Source: Bacillota bacterium (GTDB lineage Bacteria; Bacillota; Clostridia; Christensenellales; SZUA-584). From it: a stretch of DNA of 64,000 bases. Shown here in pieces: positions 1-7,956 of this stretch. The stretch spans positions 1 through 64,000 of the forward strand of contig JAEWTL010000004.1 in the NCBI GenBank assembly GCA_023459495.1, given 5' to 3'. A program made the position numbers and the translations under genes. Position 1 is the first letter of the stretch; each line of letters starts with the position of its first letter. Under the pieces are notes generated by a model. The model did no database searches, had not been told where the DNA came from, and worked only from the letters and a program-made list of their open reading frames with translations.

Positions 1-49
1 TGATTACCAGTTCCATTTCGCCTTGATGGTTGTTTTGTTCTTCCAGCAT
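1..49 (-). CDS. Start of an unidentified protein, cut by the left window edge
   Basis: An ATG on the minus strand at 49-47 is preceded by GGAG with a six-base spacer and opens a reading frame of 16 codons (MLEEQNNHQGEMELVI) that leaves the window. An extended -10 promoter lies just upstream. Too little is visible to assign a family. Confidence 0.55.
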   Translation of the reverse strand, partial: MLEEQNNHQGEMELVI

Positions 50-71
50 GCTATTCTCCGCCGTTTCTTTT

Positions 72-80
72 ATTATACCA
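72..80 (-). promoter_or_regulatory. Extended -10 promoter for the edge gene
   Basis: The minus strand reads TGGTATAAT, a TGn extended -10 box, 23 bases before the ATG at 49. No good -35 box is present, which fits an extended -10 promoter. It lies just beyond the terminator of the upstream operon. Confidence 0.5.
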
Positions 81-93
81 TACTTTGTACAAC

Positions 94-124
94 AAAAAAG
101 GCTGCCAACTCTTTGTCAGCAGCC
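94..124 (-). terminator. Rho-independent terminator after the molybdenum hydroxylase operon
   Basis: On the minus strand a GGCTGC/GCAGCC stem is followed by six T residues. A second GC-rich palindrome (AGCCCGGCATGCCGGGCT) lies between it and the stop codon of the iron-sulfur subunit. Confidence 0.8.
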
Positions 125-166
125 TGAGCCCGGCATGCCGGGCTTTTCTTTTACTCCATTCCGCCT

Positions 167-637
167 CTACGCCTTTCCCTGAATCACACTCTGCACGGCC
201 GCTCTGATCTCCTGATAACTGGTGCACCGGCACAGGTTGGACTGCAGCCATGACTCGATGGTATAATCATCCGGGTGCGGGTCGTGAGTGAGCAGAGAAT
301 GGCATACCATGATAAAGCCCGGCGTACAAAATCCGCACTGGAACGCGTTGTACTGCACGAAAGCTGCCTGTATCGGCGTTTTATTCAGCCCTTCGATGGT
401 GGTGATTTCATGCCCTACGCCCTCCACCGCCAGCATCAGACAGGACTTTACAGGCCACCCGTCTACCAGCACCGTGCAGGCACCACAGTCGCCGTTCTCA
501 CAGCCGATCTTAGTCCCGTTCAGCCCCAACTGCCTGCGCAGGACATCGGCCAAAATGTCGGCTGGACGTACAGCTGCCTCATAAATGTTTCCGTTGACGT
601 TCAACTGGATAATGCTTTTGCCCGATATCTTAATCAT
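167..637 (-). CDS. Molybdenum hydroxylase, [2Fe-2S] subunit (CoxS/XdhC type)
   Basis: This is the small electron-transfer subunit of a xanthine dehydrogenase/CO dehydrogenase-family enzyme. It passes electrons from the molybdenum site to the FAD subunit through two [2Fe-2S] clusters. The plant-ferredoxin-like N-terminal domain has C46, C51, C54 and C66 (GCENGDCGAC). The C-terminal helical domain has C101, C104, C136 and C138 (QCGFCTPGF and NLCRC). The length of 156 aa is normal. The ATG overlaps the stop of the FAD subunit in an ATGA junction, so translation is probably coupled. It is the last of three co-transcribed subunit genes; a terminator follows. The substrate cannot be told from this subunit. 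Confidence 0.93.
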   Translation of the reverse strand: MIKISGKSIIQLNVNGNIYEAAVRPADILADVLRRQLGLNGTKIGCENGDCGACTVLVDGWPVKSCLMLAVEGVGHEITTIEGLNKTPIQAAFVQYNAFQCGFCTPGFIMVCHSLLTHDPHPDDYTIESWLQSNLCRCTSYQEIRAAVQSVIQGKA

Positions 638-1470
638 GTAATTCCTCTGCCGCTTCTGAAAGCTGCGATGATCTTCTCCACAGTCCTTTTGAAAATAAAC
701 ATCCGGTATGCCGCGGAGCCTTCGATATCATCCGCAACGGGCTCCGGGATGCTTAGCGCCAGCATTTCAACAGTATCTGCAGGCAACCGGCCATTGTCCA
801 CGGGTACGTCGCAGAACCGAAACGGATGCTCGCATAGCCCGCTCGCCGCAAGCCGCAGCGTCCCCTGCGCATTCAGAGCCGCCAGCGAGATGAGTGGATA
901 GCCAATCTTCTCGGTTTTGGATTTTTTGATGTGCGCATATGGCTGTTTCGCAAACGCCCTATCCACCTCCGCCCTGATGATCAGCTCGCCCGGCGGCAGC
1001 CGCTTGCCCATAGACAGCGCTTCGGCGACGGGGACCTGCCGAACCCCCTGCGGACTTGCAATGAAAAGGGAACTGTCCGCCAGCAGCAATGGCAGCAGCG
1101 TTTCATGATACCGAATCGTACCCGCAAGGTTGCCGCCCAAGGTGAGCCTGCACTGCACCGTATGGTCAGCAATTCTGCCGCCCGCCAGACTTAGGAGCGG
1201 AAACAAGCCGCTTCGGCCGATGTCGTTTAAGGTCACTGCAGAACCGAATACGAGCCGTGATCCCGTCCCTCCCATCTCAACGCAGTCGGGTATCTTCTTA
1301 ATATCGATCACGCCGTCCGGGCGGATATTAAATACGCGGGACATGCTGATGATCTCCGTGCCTCCCGCATAGTAAAGCGGCGACTTACCCTGTTTCTGTA
1401 GCGTATCGAGAATGTCTACAGCTTCGCGCCAGGTATCGGGCAGGTAGTAATCGAAATTGAACGGAATCAT
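634..1470 (-). CDS. Molybdenum hydroxylase, FAD-binding subunit (CoxM/XdhB type)
   Basis: This is the middle, flavin-carrying subunit of the heterotrimeric hydroxylase. The N-terminal half shows the FAD-binding motif YYAGGTEI and the second pocket motif LGGNLAG; the C-terminal part matches the CO dehydrogenase flavoprotein C-terminal domain. At 278 aa it is close to the usual 280-290. The ATG follows the stop of the large subunit by a single base (TGATATG), so the genes are tightly coupled. FAD delivers electrons to an acceptor, often NAD+ in this family, but the acceptor is not evident here. Confidence 0.9.
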   Translation of the reverse strand: MIPFNFDYYLPDTWREAVDILDTLQKQGKSPLYYAGGTEIISMSRVFNIRPDGVIDIKKIPDCVEMGGTGSRLVFGSAVTLNDIGRSGLFPLLSLAGGRIADHTVQCRLTLGGNLAGTIRYHETLLPLLLADSSLFIASPQGVRQVPVAEALSMGKRLPPGELIIRAEVDRAFAKQPYAHIKKSKTEKIGYPLISLAALNAQGTLRLAASGLCEHPFRFCDVPVDNGRLPADTVEMLALSIPEPVADDIEGSAAYRMFIFKRTVEKIIAAFRSGRGIT

Positions 1471-1471
1471 A

Positions 1472-3787
1472 TCAACCCTCCCCCGGCAGTACGTTCACCG
1501 CGGCATTCCAAACGCTCTCAAACGTGATAGGCAGCGTATCAAGCTGTATATTCGCCGCCCTGCACAAGGCGTTCGCCAGCGCCGGAGGCATGCCCAGCAC
1601 GCCATGTTCTCCCAGCCCCCGTGCACCAAACGGGCCGCTTTCATTTGGAGTCTCGATAAAATCAACGATGTAAGCCGGATTTTCGCCAAAGTGCATAATC
1701 TTGTACGTCCGGATGCTGGTATCCATCAGCTCGCCGTTCTGCGCGTAGTGATAGATCTCGCGTGTCGCAAGGCTGAGCCCGGTATTCATGCTGCCCGTCA
1801 CCTGTCCCAAAGCGCCTTCCCGAAAGATAATCTTACCGGCATCAAGCACGGTATCTGCCCGTACCAACCGATAGGTATGCTCGGACCGGTCGTATTCGAC
1901 CTCCACCGCCTGCGCCCCCACTGTCCAGTACGGTCCCGGCCGCCCCTGCCCGGTTTCGTGATCCAGGCTGGACAGGTGCTTCATGATGAAATGCCCGCGA
2001 CCGACCACGGGGCCACCAATCGCATTCCCGTCAGGAAACTTTACCCCGTGCACGATATCCTTAAATTTCAGCAATATGGAGGGGTCCTCTTTCAGATACG
2101 CAGTCTCATTGCCGATCTCAACGTCCTCCTTACTGCACCGGAGCGCCAGCGCGGCATTGGTTTTGAGTTGCCGGATCGCGTCGTCTGCCGCGGCCAAAAC
2201 GGCGTTGCCCGCCATATAGGTGCACATACTCGCTACCGTCTTCCAGTGATCCGTATGGGAGTGTGTATTGACGTCCATATTCATAAACACCCGGCCGGAA
2301 TCCATCTTCAGCCGCTGTGCCAGTATCTCCGGCAGCGCCGTGGTCATTCCGGGGCCGCATTCTACCACGCTGCAGTTCAGGTTTACGCAGCCGTCCGAGC
2401 AAAACGAAACGACGGCAGAGGAAGCCGCATCCGTGGGAGAGCTGGACGTTTTGGAAAAGCAGGCCACGCCTTTTGCCCGCACGATATCGCCATTCACCTG
2501 TATCCGGCATCCTTCGTCCCAATTCATCACCTCTTTCAGACGCGCAATGCACGCCTCCAGATTGCCGGTATTGCTTATGGTCACCTTCGCCTGCGTAGGG
2601 GTATCATCGCCTTCACGGACAGCGTTCAGCTGCCGGAGCTGCATTGGGTCCATGCCGAGCTGCTCCGCCAGCTTCTCCATCGTGCGCTCGATCGCGAACG
2701 TGGAAACCTCGTGCCCGAAGCCCCGAAACGATGTCGTATAAACATGGTTGGTATAAACGCAGACGGAATCGCACTGGATGCATGGCACCGCATACGCGCC
2801 GCTGCAGTTGGCGGCCGCAGCCCTCGTCATTACCGGAGCCGTATCCGCATATGCGCCCATATCGATATAACAATTGACCTCGAGCGCCTGCAGCTTTCCG
2901 CTGCTGTCCGCGCCGAGCCGTACATGTGCCTTCGCGCCGATCTTGCATGCGCTGGAATAGAAGCTCTCTTCGCGGGTCAGCGCAATGCGCACCTCCTGCC
3001 CGCCCACCGCACGGGAAGCGATATAAGCCATCATCTCGGGATGCGGGCTTACCTTTCCACCGTATCCTCCGCCCACAAAGGGCGTTTCAATGATGATACT
3101 GCCTTCAGCCAGGTTGAAATACTGCGCGATCAACGCTCTCGACGCATGAGCAGCCTGAGTAGCGGAATGGATGATCACACGCCCATCAGGCTCTATGGCG
3201 GCCCGGGCGTTGCGTGTCTCGATATACGCATGGTTTGCCTGCGGCAAATGGTACTCCCCTTCGACAATGATGCTGCTTTTGCCCCACCCCTCCGCCATGT
3301 CGCCCTTGCGTATCCGCGTCCGGTTTGCGATATTGCTCCCTGCTTCGGGATACACGTCCTGTACGGTATGCTTATACTGTGTCAGATCGGGATGTACAGG
3401 CGGCGCACCGGGAGCCAGCGCATCGTCGATGGAATTGACCACGGGCAGCGGCTGATAGTTGACTTGAATCTTCTTGACCGCCTGCGCAGCCTGCCATTCC
3501 TCGTTCGCTACGACTATGGCGACCGGTTCCCCGAAATACCGCGTTTCCCCCATGGCAAGCACCGGCATATCCTGCAGTATTGAGCCAGTCAGCACGGGAC
3601 TGTCCTGTCCGGTTACGACCGCGCGCACGCCCGGCACAGTAAAAGCGCTGGAGGTATCAATGGAGAAAATTTGCGCACGGGCGTGTACGCTGGTCAGAAG
3701 CCGGGCCTGCAGGCAGGCCGGAGAATAGCCGTCGTCATTAAACCGGGCCTTGCCTTCCACCTTCAGCCAGGCGTCTTTTCTAATCAT
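1472..3787 (-). CDS. Molybdenum hydroxylase, molybdopterin-binding catalytic subunit (CoxL/XdhA type)
   Basis: This is the large catalytic subunit of a xanthine dehydrogenase-family hydroxylase, 771 aa as expected for the separate-subunit form. Visible motifs are the GGGYGGK cofactor loop (PFVGGGYGGKVSPHPE), the FRGFG segment, and the catalytic glutamate in GARGLGEHG near residue 727. No CO-dehydrogenase AYxCSFR active loop is seen, so CO oxidation is unlikely. Aromatic N-heterocycles such as purines are more plausible. Purine-type transport and aminohydrolase genes occur at the other end of the window but are not adjacent. It is the first gene of the three-gene operon and is divergent from the YIEGIA gene. 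The start is the only in-frame one; a GAGGAG lies 12 bases upstream. Confidence 0.9.
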   Translation of the reverse strand: MIRKDAWLKVEGKARFNDDGYSPACLQARLLTSVHARAQIFSIDTSSAFTVPGVRAVVTGQDSPVLTGSILQDMPVLAMGETRYFGEPVAIVVANEEWQAAQAVKKIQVNYQPLPVVNSIDDALAPGAPPVHPDLTQYKHTVQDVYPEAGSNIANRTRIRKGDMAEGWGKSSIIVEGEYHLPQANHAYIETRNARAAIEPDGRVIIHSATQAAHASRALIAQYFNLAEGSIIIETPFVGGGYGGKVSPHPEMMAYIASRAVGGQEVRIALTREESFYSSACKIGAKAHVRLGADSSGKLQALEVNCYIDMGAYADTAPVMTRAAAANCSGAYAVPCIQCDSVCVYTNHVYTTSFRGFGHEVSTFAIERTMEKLAEQLGMDPMQLRQLNAVREGDDTPTQAKVTISNTGNLEACIARLKEVMNWDEGCRIQVNGDIVRAKGVACFSKTSSSPTDAASSAVVSFCSDGCVNLNCSVVECGPGMTTALPEILAQRLKMDSGRVFMNMDVNTHSHTDHWKTVASMCTYMAGNAVLAAADDAIRQLKTNAALALRCSKEDVEIGNETAYLKEDPSILLKFKDIVHGVKFPDGNAIGGPVVGRGHFIMKHLSSLDHETGQGRPGPYWTVGAQAVEVEYDRSEHTYRLVRADTVLDAGKIIFREGALGQVTGSMNTGLSLATREIYHYAQNGELMDTSIRTYKIMHFGENPAYIVDFIETPNESGPFGARGLGEHGVLGMPPALANALCRAANIQLDTLPITFESVWNAAVNVLPGEG

Positions 3788-3940
3788 CCAGTCATGCGCT
3801 CCTCAAGTTTAGGGTTTATTGTTCCCAAAGGTTTTGCATTTCAGCCCGCCCGCCGTCTGATACCGACCGGGCGCATGAAATCAACTAATCAGCGAAAACT
3901 AAGGAAAAGATAGTGGACAAAACTGTCACGAGGGAATGAG

Positions 3941-4864
3941 TTGGATAAAGGGATTTTAAGTGCAGAATACATTGCAATGATTTTGACTGGTATTGTGGTG
4001 GGTACAGCGGCAAGGGTTGTCACCCTCGTGGTCGACTACCGTCAGAACCCGTCGTACCCGAACGCCAAATTCATCAACCTCGTTACCGGCTTTATCGCGG
4101 CTGCACTGGGTTCGGTCGCAATTCCGGCCATCATCGAGAAGGACTTCACCGCCATCACGTTCATTGCGCTCGCCATTCAGCATTTCCGCGATATCCGCAG
4201 GCTGGAGCAGGAGAGCCTTGGTAAGCTGGAACATACGGAGTACGTCAAGAGAGGCGACGCGTATATCGACGGCATTGCCAAAACCTACGAGGCCAGAAAC
4301 TACATATCGCTGATTACCTCGTTGGGTACCGTCTTTGTTATGTCCGTCTTTGGCATACAGAATATGTTCCTGAACGTCGGCCTAGGCGTGATAATAGGCA
4401 TAGCAATCATATTCGCCCTGAAACGGTTCACCAAAGGTAAAACCGCGGGAGATATCTGCACGGTAAGGCCCGGTAAAATAAGCGTGGAGGGCTCAGAACT
4501 ATTTGTGGATGGCATGTACGTCACCAGCATACTGGGTACGGACCGCAGCCGGGAGATGATGCTGAAGGAAGGGCTCGCCGTGGTAGTTGAACCAAAAAAG
4601 CCTGCCTTCCGGCTGACGCTCGAAAATTACGGGCAACGGCAGGCCATGCTCTTTGAAGCCGTGCGGGCATTGGGAGTCAAGCGCTACAAATTTACGCGGC
4701 GGAATTTTACGCAGGGCAAGATCTTAATCGCACTGGTGCCGATCATCCGCGATATGGACATCCTTATAGCTGCGGTGCAGAACACCCCGATCCTCGAAAG
4801 CAGCAGAAAGATCCGCCGCATTATGAAACCGGATACGGAGCAGCAATATGAGAGAGAAACCTGA
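3941..4864 (+). CDS. YIEGIA family integral membrane protein
   Basis: This 307-aa membrane protein belongs to the YIEGIA family, found in spore-forming Firmicutes and of unknown biochemical role. The family signature appears here as YIDGIA at residues 108-113, followed by KTYEARNY. Hydrophobic segments near residues 8-30, 46-66, 70-82 and 121-158 precede a soluble C-terminal half. TTG is the start: a GAGGGA ribosome site lies just upstream, and the nearby ATG at 3937 opens a frame that stops after seven codons. It overlaps the next gene, its presumed partner subunit. Confidence 0.85.
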   Translation: MDKGILSAEYIAMILTGIVVGTAARVVTLVVDYRQNPSYPNAKFINLVTGFIAAALGSVAIPAIIEKDFTAITFIALAIQHFRDIRRLEQESLGKLEHTEYVKRGDAYIDGIAKTYEARNYISLITSLGTVFVMSVFGIQNMFLNVGLGVIIGIAIIFALKRFTKGKTAGDICTVRPGKISVEGSELFVDGMYVTSILGTDRSREMMLKEGLAVVVEPKKPAFRLTLENYGQRQAMLFEAVRALGVKRYKFTRRNFTQGKILIALVPIIRDMDILIAAVQNTPILESSRKIRRIMKPDTEQQYERET

Positions 4865-5039
4865 AATCATCGTGTACGTCACCGAAAACCGCGAGCGGGT
4901 GATTACCGGAAACCCGCTGTCCCTGCACATTGCGGATGAAACGGAACGAAGGCAGACTGTTCAAGAAATCGGCCGCGCACTTAGGGCCAACGTCATACAG
5001 CTAAAAAACGGAGATTATATGATCGTCGCAGACGTATGA
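4848..5039 (+). CDS. Small partner protein of YIEGIA (capping complex subunit)
   Basis: This 63-aa soluble protein matches the small family annotated as the capping complex subunit for YIEGIA, always encoded next to the YIEGIA membrane protein. Its start lies inside the last codons of that gene (17-base overlap), so the two are probably made in a fixed ratio. It contains no membrane segment or cysteine. The short two-layer pattern of alternating hydrophobic residues (EIIVYVTENRERVI, VIQLKNGDYMIVADV) suggests a small alpha/beta fold. Biochemical function is unknown. Confidence 0.8.
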   Translation: MREKPEIIVYVTENRERVITGNPLSLHIADETERRQTVQEIGRALRANVIQLKNGDYMIVADV

Positions 5040-5150
5040 AGCAGTTAGTCTGATACACCTATCCAACCACAAATGTGGCATAAATACAGCCGTCCCTGCG
5101 CCGATCTGCGAAGCCACCGGACTACGCAGAGTTCATACTTCAAAGATTCG

Positions 5151-5519
5151 CTAACGCAATCGCTCCCGCACATGCACGAGGCCTTGGTCGAAGATCATCT
5201 TGACATGCTCATCGTCCAGCGAGTAATAGACCGTCTTGCCGTCCCGGCGAAACTTGACGAGGCGAGCCTGTTTCAACAATCTTAATTGATGGGAGATGGA
5301 TGACTGCGACATGTTCAGCAGATTGGCAATATCGCATACGCACATCTCTGCCTCAAACAACGCACACAGGATGCGGATACGCGTGGTATCGCCAAACACC
5401 TTAAACACTTCCGCCAGCTCGTATAGCTCTTCTTCGGGCGGCATGGCGGCAGATACCCGGCTTACAACCTCCGCGTGGATCACATTACAGTCGCATTTAT
5501 CAAATAATTCTTCAGCCAT
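5151..5519 (-). CDS. ArsR/SmtB-family metal-responsive repressor (CadC-like)
   Basis: This is a 122-aa winged-helix repressor that releases DNA when it binds metal. It carries the CVCD metal motif in the recognition region (C60 and C62) plus N-terminal C9 and C11, the ligand set of CadC-type Cd/Pb/Zn sensors. The C-terminal DDEH...HVRE pattern also fits the alpha-5 zinc site of CzrA/SmtB. The recognition helix is in SQSSISHQLRLLKQA. It is divergently transcribed from the P-type ATPase gene. Palindromes in the shared intergenic region are the likely operators, so it probably represses both itself and the pump. Confidence 0.93.
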   Translation of the reverse strand: MAEELFDKCDCNVIHAEVVSRVSAAMPPEEELYELAEVFKVFGDTTRIRILCALFEAEMCVCDIANLLNMSQSSISHQLRLLKQARLVKFRRDGKTVYYSLDDEHVKMIFDQGLVHVRERLR

Positions 5520-5537
5520 TCCGCACCTTTCTTCTCA

Positions 5538-5560
5538 CATGTGAACGTTTGATCATATGA
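5538..5560. promoter_or_regulatory. Imperfect ArsR-type operator in front of the repressor gene
   Basis: The segment CATGTGAACGTTTGATCATATG is an imperfect inverted repeat of the TGAAC-N4-TGATCA kind. It resembles the perfect palindrome in front of the ATPase gene and lies just downstream of the repressor promoter's -10 box, suited to autoregulation. Confidence 0.6.
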
Positions 5561-5564
5561 TATT

Positions 5565-5593
5565 ATCATAGGTTTGATACTCCGGGATGTCAA
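5565..5593 (-). promoter_or_regulatory. Sigma-A promoter for the ArsR-family gene
   Basis: The minus strand reads TTGACA, 17 bases, TATGAT. The imperfect operator overlaps the expected transcription start. Confidence 0.75.
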
Positions 5594-5614
5594 GCAGCGA
5601 AGCTTTTAACGCAC

Positions 5615-5643
5615 TTGACAAAACAGGAGTATCGGTTTATTCT
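5615..5643 (+). promoter_or_regulatory. Sigma-A promoter for the metal ATPase gene
   Basis: TTGACA at 5615-5620 and TATTCT at 5638-5643 are separated by 17 bases. The perfect palindromic operator begins two bases after the -10 box, so bound repressor would cover the start site. Confidence 0.75.
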
Positions 5644-5644
5644 G

Positions 5645-5670
5645 TACATATGAACAATTGTTCATATGTA
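5645..5670. promoter_or_regulatory. Perfect palindromic operator of the metal ATPase gene
   Basis: Positions 5645-5670 form a perfect 26-bp inverted repeat with the core ATATGAACAATTGTTCATAT. This is the classical ArsR/SmtB/CadC operator type. It covers the predicted transcription start of the P-type ATPase gene. Confidence 0.85.
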
Positions 5671-5732
5671 AATATGTCTGAAGATCAGGGATTGACGAAT
5701 AAACAGGTTATGCTAAACCAGGAGGACATCAT

Positions 5733-7844
5733 ATGAGCGGAAACAGCCTGAAAGAAAAATGCGCACTCTGCCCCTGCGGCTGCGGACAACCGCTCCGGCC
5801 CGGACAGAAGCATCACAGCGACCCAATTGATACGCACGGTGGTGACGCCTGTTGTTGTCATCACGAAGCGCCAGAAGGAGAAGCATGCTGCGGGCATTCG
5901 GAACATGATGACGATGGCTGCGGGTGCTGTCACGATACACACGAAGAGGACGGGTGCAGCTGCTGCCATGGCTCACCTGCTGCAGAAGCGGAGCACGGTT
6001 CTGCGGCCCGCAATATGCTCATCCGTCTCGGCGTGGGTGCGGCAGTCTATGCCGCAGCGCTCATACTGACGCTGGGCGATATATGGGAACTCGCATTGTT
6101 CATCGCAGCGTATCTGATTATCGGCGGCGACGTGCTGCTGCGCGCGGGCCGTAACATCCTGCGGGGCCGGGTATTCGACGAAAACCTGCTGATGGGCATC
6201 GCCACGATCGGCGCTTTCGCCATCCGCCAATATCCCGAAGCCGTGGCTGTAATGCTGTTCTATCAGGTCGGCGAACTGTTCCAGGGTTACGCGGTAAGCA
6301 AATCGCGCAGGAGCATCGCAAAGCTCATGGACATTCGTCCGGACTACGCAAACCTGCTCCGCGATGGGCAGGAGCAGCGGATTTCACCCGAACAAGCCAC
6401 AGTGGGCGATACCATCCTTGTCAAACCGGGCGAACGCGTCCCACTTGACGGCACTATACTGAAAGGCAGCTCCTTTGCAGATACCTCGGCCCTTACCGGC
6501 GAGGCTGTGCCCCGCAGCCTGAACCCCGGCGACACGGTCTACTCGGGCTACATCAATCAAAGTGGGTTGCTCGAGGTGCGTGTGGAAAAAGAATTCGCCG
6601 AAAGCGCGGTCACTCGCATCCTCAAACTGGTACAGAACGCCTCCGCGCGTAAAGCGCCTACCGAAAGCTTTATCAGCCGCTTTGCGCGCAGGTATACGCC
6701 TGCCGTGGTGACGGTTGCGGCGCTTATCGCCATTATCCCGCCGCTGGTTGTACCCGGCGCAGCCTTTTCTGACTGGTTGTACCGTGCGCTCATTTTTCTC
6801 GTGATCTCCTGTCCTTGCGCGCTGGTCATTTCCATCCCACTCGGCTTCTTTGGCGGCATCGGCGCGGCCTCACGCATGGGCGTACTCGTCAAGGGTGGCA
6901 ACTATTTAGAGTTGCTGCGCAGCGTGGATACCGTGGTGTTTGACAAAACGGGTACGCTGACCGAGGGCGTGTTTGAGGTGTCGGATGTCAAGGCCTATGG
7001 CACGCTCTCCTCCGGCGAGGTCCTGGCGCTGGCCGCGCATGCCGAAAGCCATTCCTCCCACCCCATCGCCCGGTCCATTCTGAACGCATACGCCGCTAAA
7101 GGCGGACAACTGGATAAAGCGGGGGTATCGGATTACGAGGAGGTTTCAGGCTATGGCCTCAAAGCCATGGCCAACGGGCGCCGCATACTGGCGGGCAGCC
7201 GCAAGCTCATGGAAAGCTCCGGCATAGCTGTACCTGCTGAGGAGCTGCCGGGCACAGTGGTTTATGTCGCTGCGGACGGGACGCTGGCCGGAGCGATCAC
7301 CATAGCTGACCGTATCCGGTCCGACGCGAAGCAGGCGATCGCCGCGCTGAAAAATTTGGGCATCAAAAAAACCGTCATGCTCACAGGAGACCGGGTGGAC
7401 ACCGCACGGCAGGTCGCGGAAACACTCGATATCGACGAATACTATGCGGAACTGCTGCCGGAGGACAAAGTAACGCGCGTCGAAGCGCTCATCGCTCAAG
7501 GCGGCAAAGTAGCCTTCACGGGAGATGGCATCAACGACGCGCCTGTGCTGGCCCGCGCTGACATCGGCATTGCAATGGGCGGGCTCGGCTCCGATGCCGC
7601 TATCGAAGCGGCGGATGTGGTCATCATGGGCGACGAGCTTTCCCGCCTTGCACCTGCAATCCGTGTTGCGCACAAAACGCGGCGTATCGTCTGGCAGAAT
7701 ATCGCTCTCGCGCTGGGCGTAAAAGCGGCGGTGCTGCTGCTTGGTGCGCTGGGCTTTGCTACAATGTGGGAAGCAGTATTCGCGGATGTGGGTGTGGCGC
7801 TACTCGCCGTGTTGAACGCCTTGCGGGCGATGCGCGTAAAATAG
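5733..7844 (+). CDS. cadA: Heavy-metal P1B-type ATPase (Cd/Zn/Pb exporter)
   Basis: This 703-aa ATP-driven exporter moves soft divalent metals out across the membrane. It has the transmembrane CPC motif (VISCPCALV, about residues 360-362), the phosphorylated aspartate in DKTGT near residue 404, the SHP motif of P1B pumps, TGE in LTGEAVP, and the hinge GDGINDAP near residue 596. Instead of a ferredoxin-like HMA domain, the first roughly 90 residues are a His/Cys-rich tail with repeated CCH, CGC and HDDD clusters, a probable metal sensor or chelator. The ATG has a GGAGG site. Regulation is very likely by the divergent ArsR-family repressor. Cd/Zn/Pb specificity is inferred from the repressor and the CPC motif. 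Confidence 0.93.
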   Translation: MSGNSLKEKCALCPCGCGQPLRPGQKHHSDPIDTHGGDACCCHHEAPEGEACCGHSEHDDDGCGCCHDTHEEDGCSCCHGSPAAEAEHGSAARNMLIRLGVGAAVYAAALILTLGDIWELALFIAAYLIIGGDVLLRAGRNILRGRVFDENLLMGIATIGAFAIRQYPEAVAVMLFYQVGELFQGYAVSKSRRSIAKLMDIRPDYANLLRDGQEQRISPEQATVGDTILVKPGERVPLDGTILKGSSFADTSALTGEAVPRSLNPGDTVYSGYINQSGLLEVRVEKEFAESAVTRILKLVQNASARKAPTESFISRFARRYTPAVVTVAALIAIIPPLVVPGAAFSDWLYRALIFLVISCPCALVISIPLGFFGGIGAASRMGVLVKGGNYLELLRSVDTVVFDKTGTLTEGVFEVSDVKAYGTLSSGEVLALAAHAESHSSHPIARSILNAYAAKGGQLDKAGVSDYEEVSGYGLKAMANGRRILAGSRKLMESSGIAVPAEELPGTVVYVAADGTLAGAITIADRIRSDAKQAIAALKNLGIKKTVMLTGDRVDTARQVAETLDIDEYYAELLPEDKVTRVEALIAQGGKVAFTGDGINDAPVLARADIGIAMGGLGSDAAIEAADVVIMGDELSRLAPAIRVAHKTRRIVWQNIALALGVKAAVLLLGALGFATMWEAVFADVGVALLAVLNALRAMRVK

Positions 7845-7880
7845 CTTTAAGCTTTCCAGATCCAGATCAGCCAACAGAAT

Positions 7881-7917
7881 AAAAAAGAAACGCACTCGTC
7901 GCAAGGATGAGTGCGTT
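7881..7917 (-). terminator. Terminator of the TPR-protein gene (possibly bidirectional)
   Basis: An AACGCACTC/GAGTGCGTT stem is followed on the minus strand by a T-rich run (TTTCTTTTTT). It lies between the convergent ATPase and TPR-protein genes and may also end the ATPase transcript. Confidence 0.7.
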
Positions 7918-7956
7918 GTTCATGTATACCTTAATTTATGTGCACCTGGTCAGTGT

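Noticed and set aside
1457..3583. A 708-codon plus-strand open frame antisense to the molybdenum hydroxylase large subunit
   Set aside because: It is the mirror of a GC-rich, clearly conserved gene. Its translation is His/Arg/Pro-rich with no domain, and it has no ribosome site.
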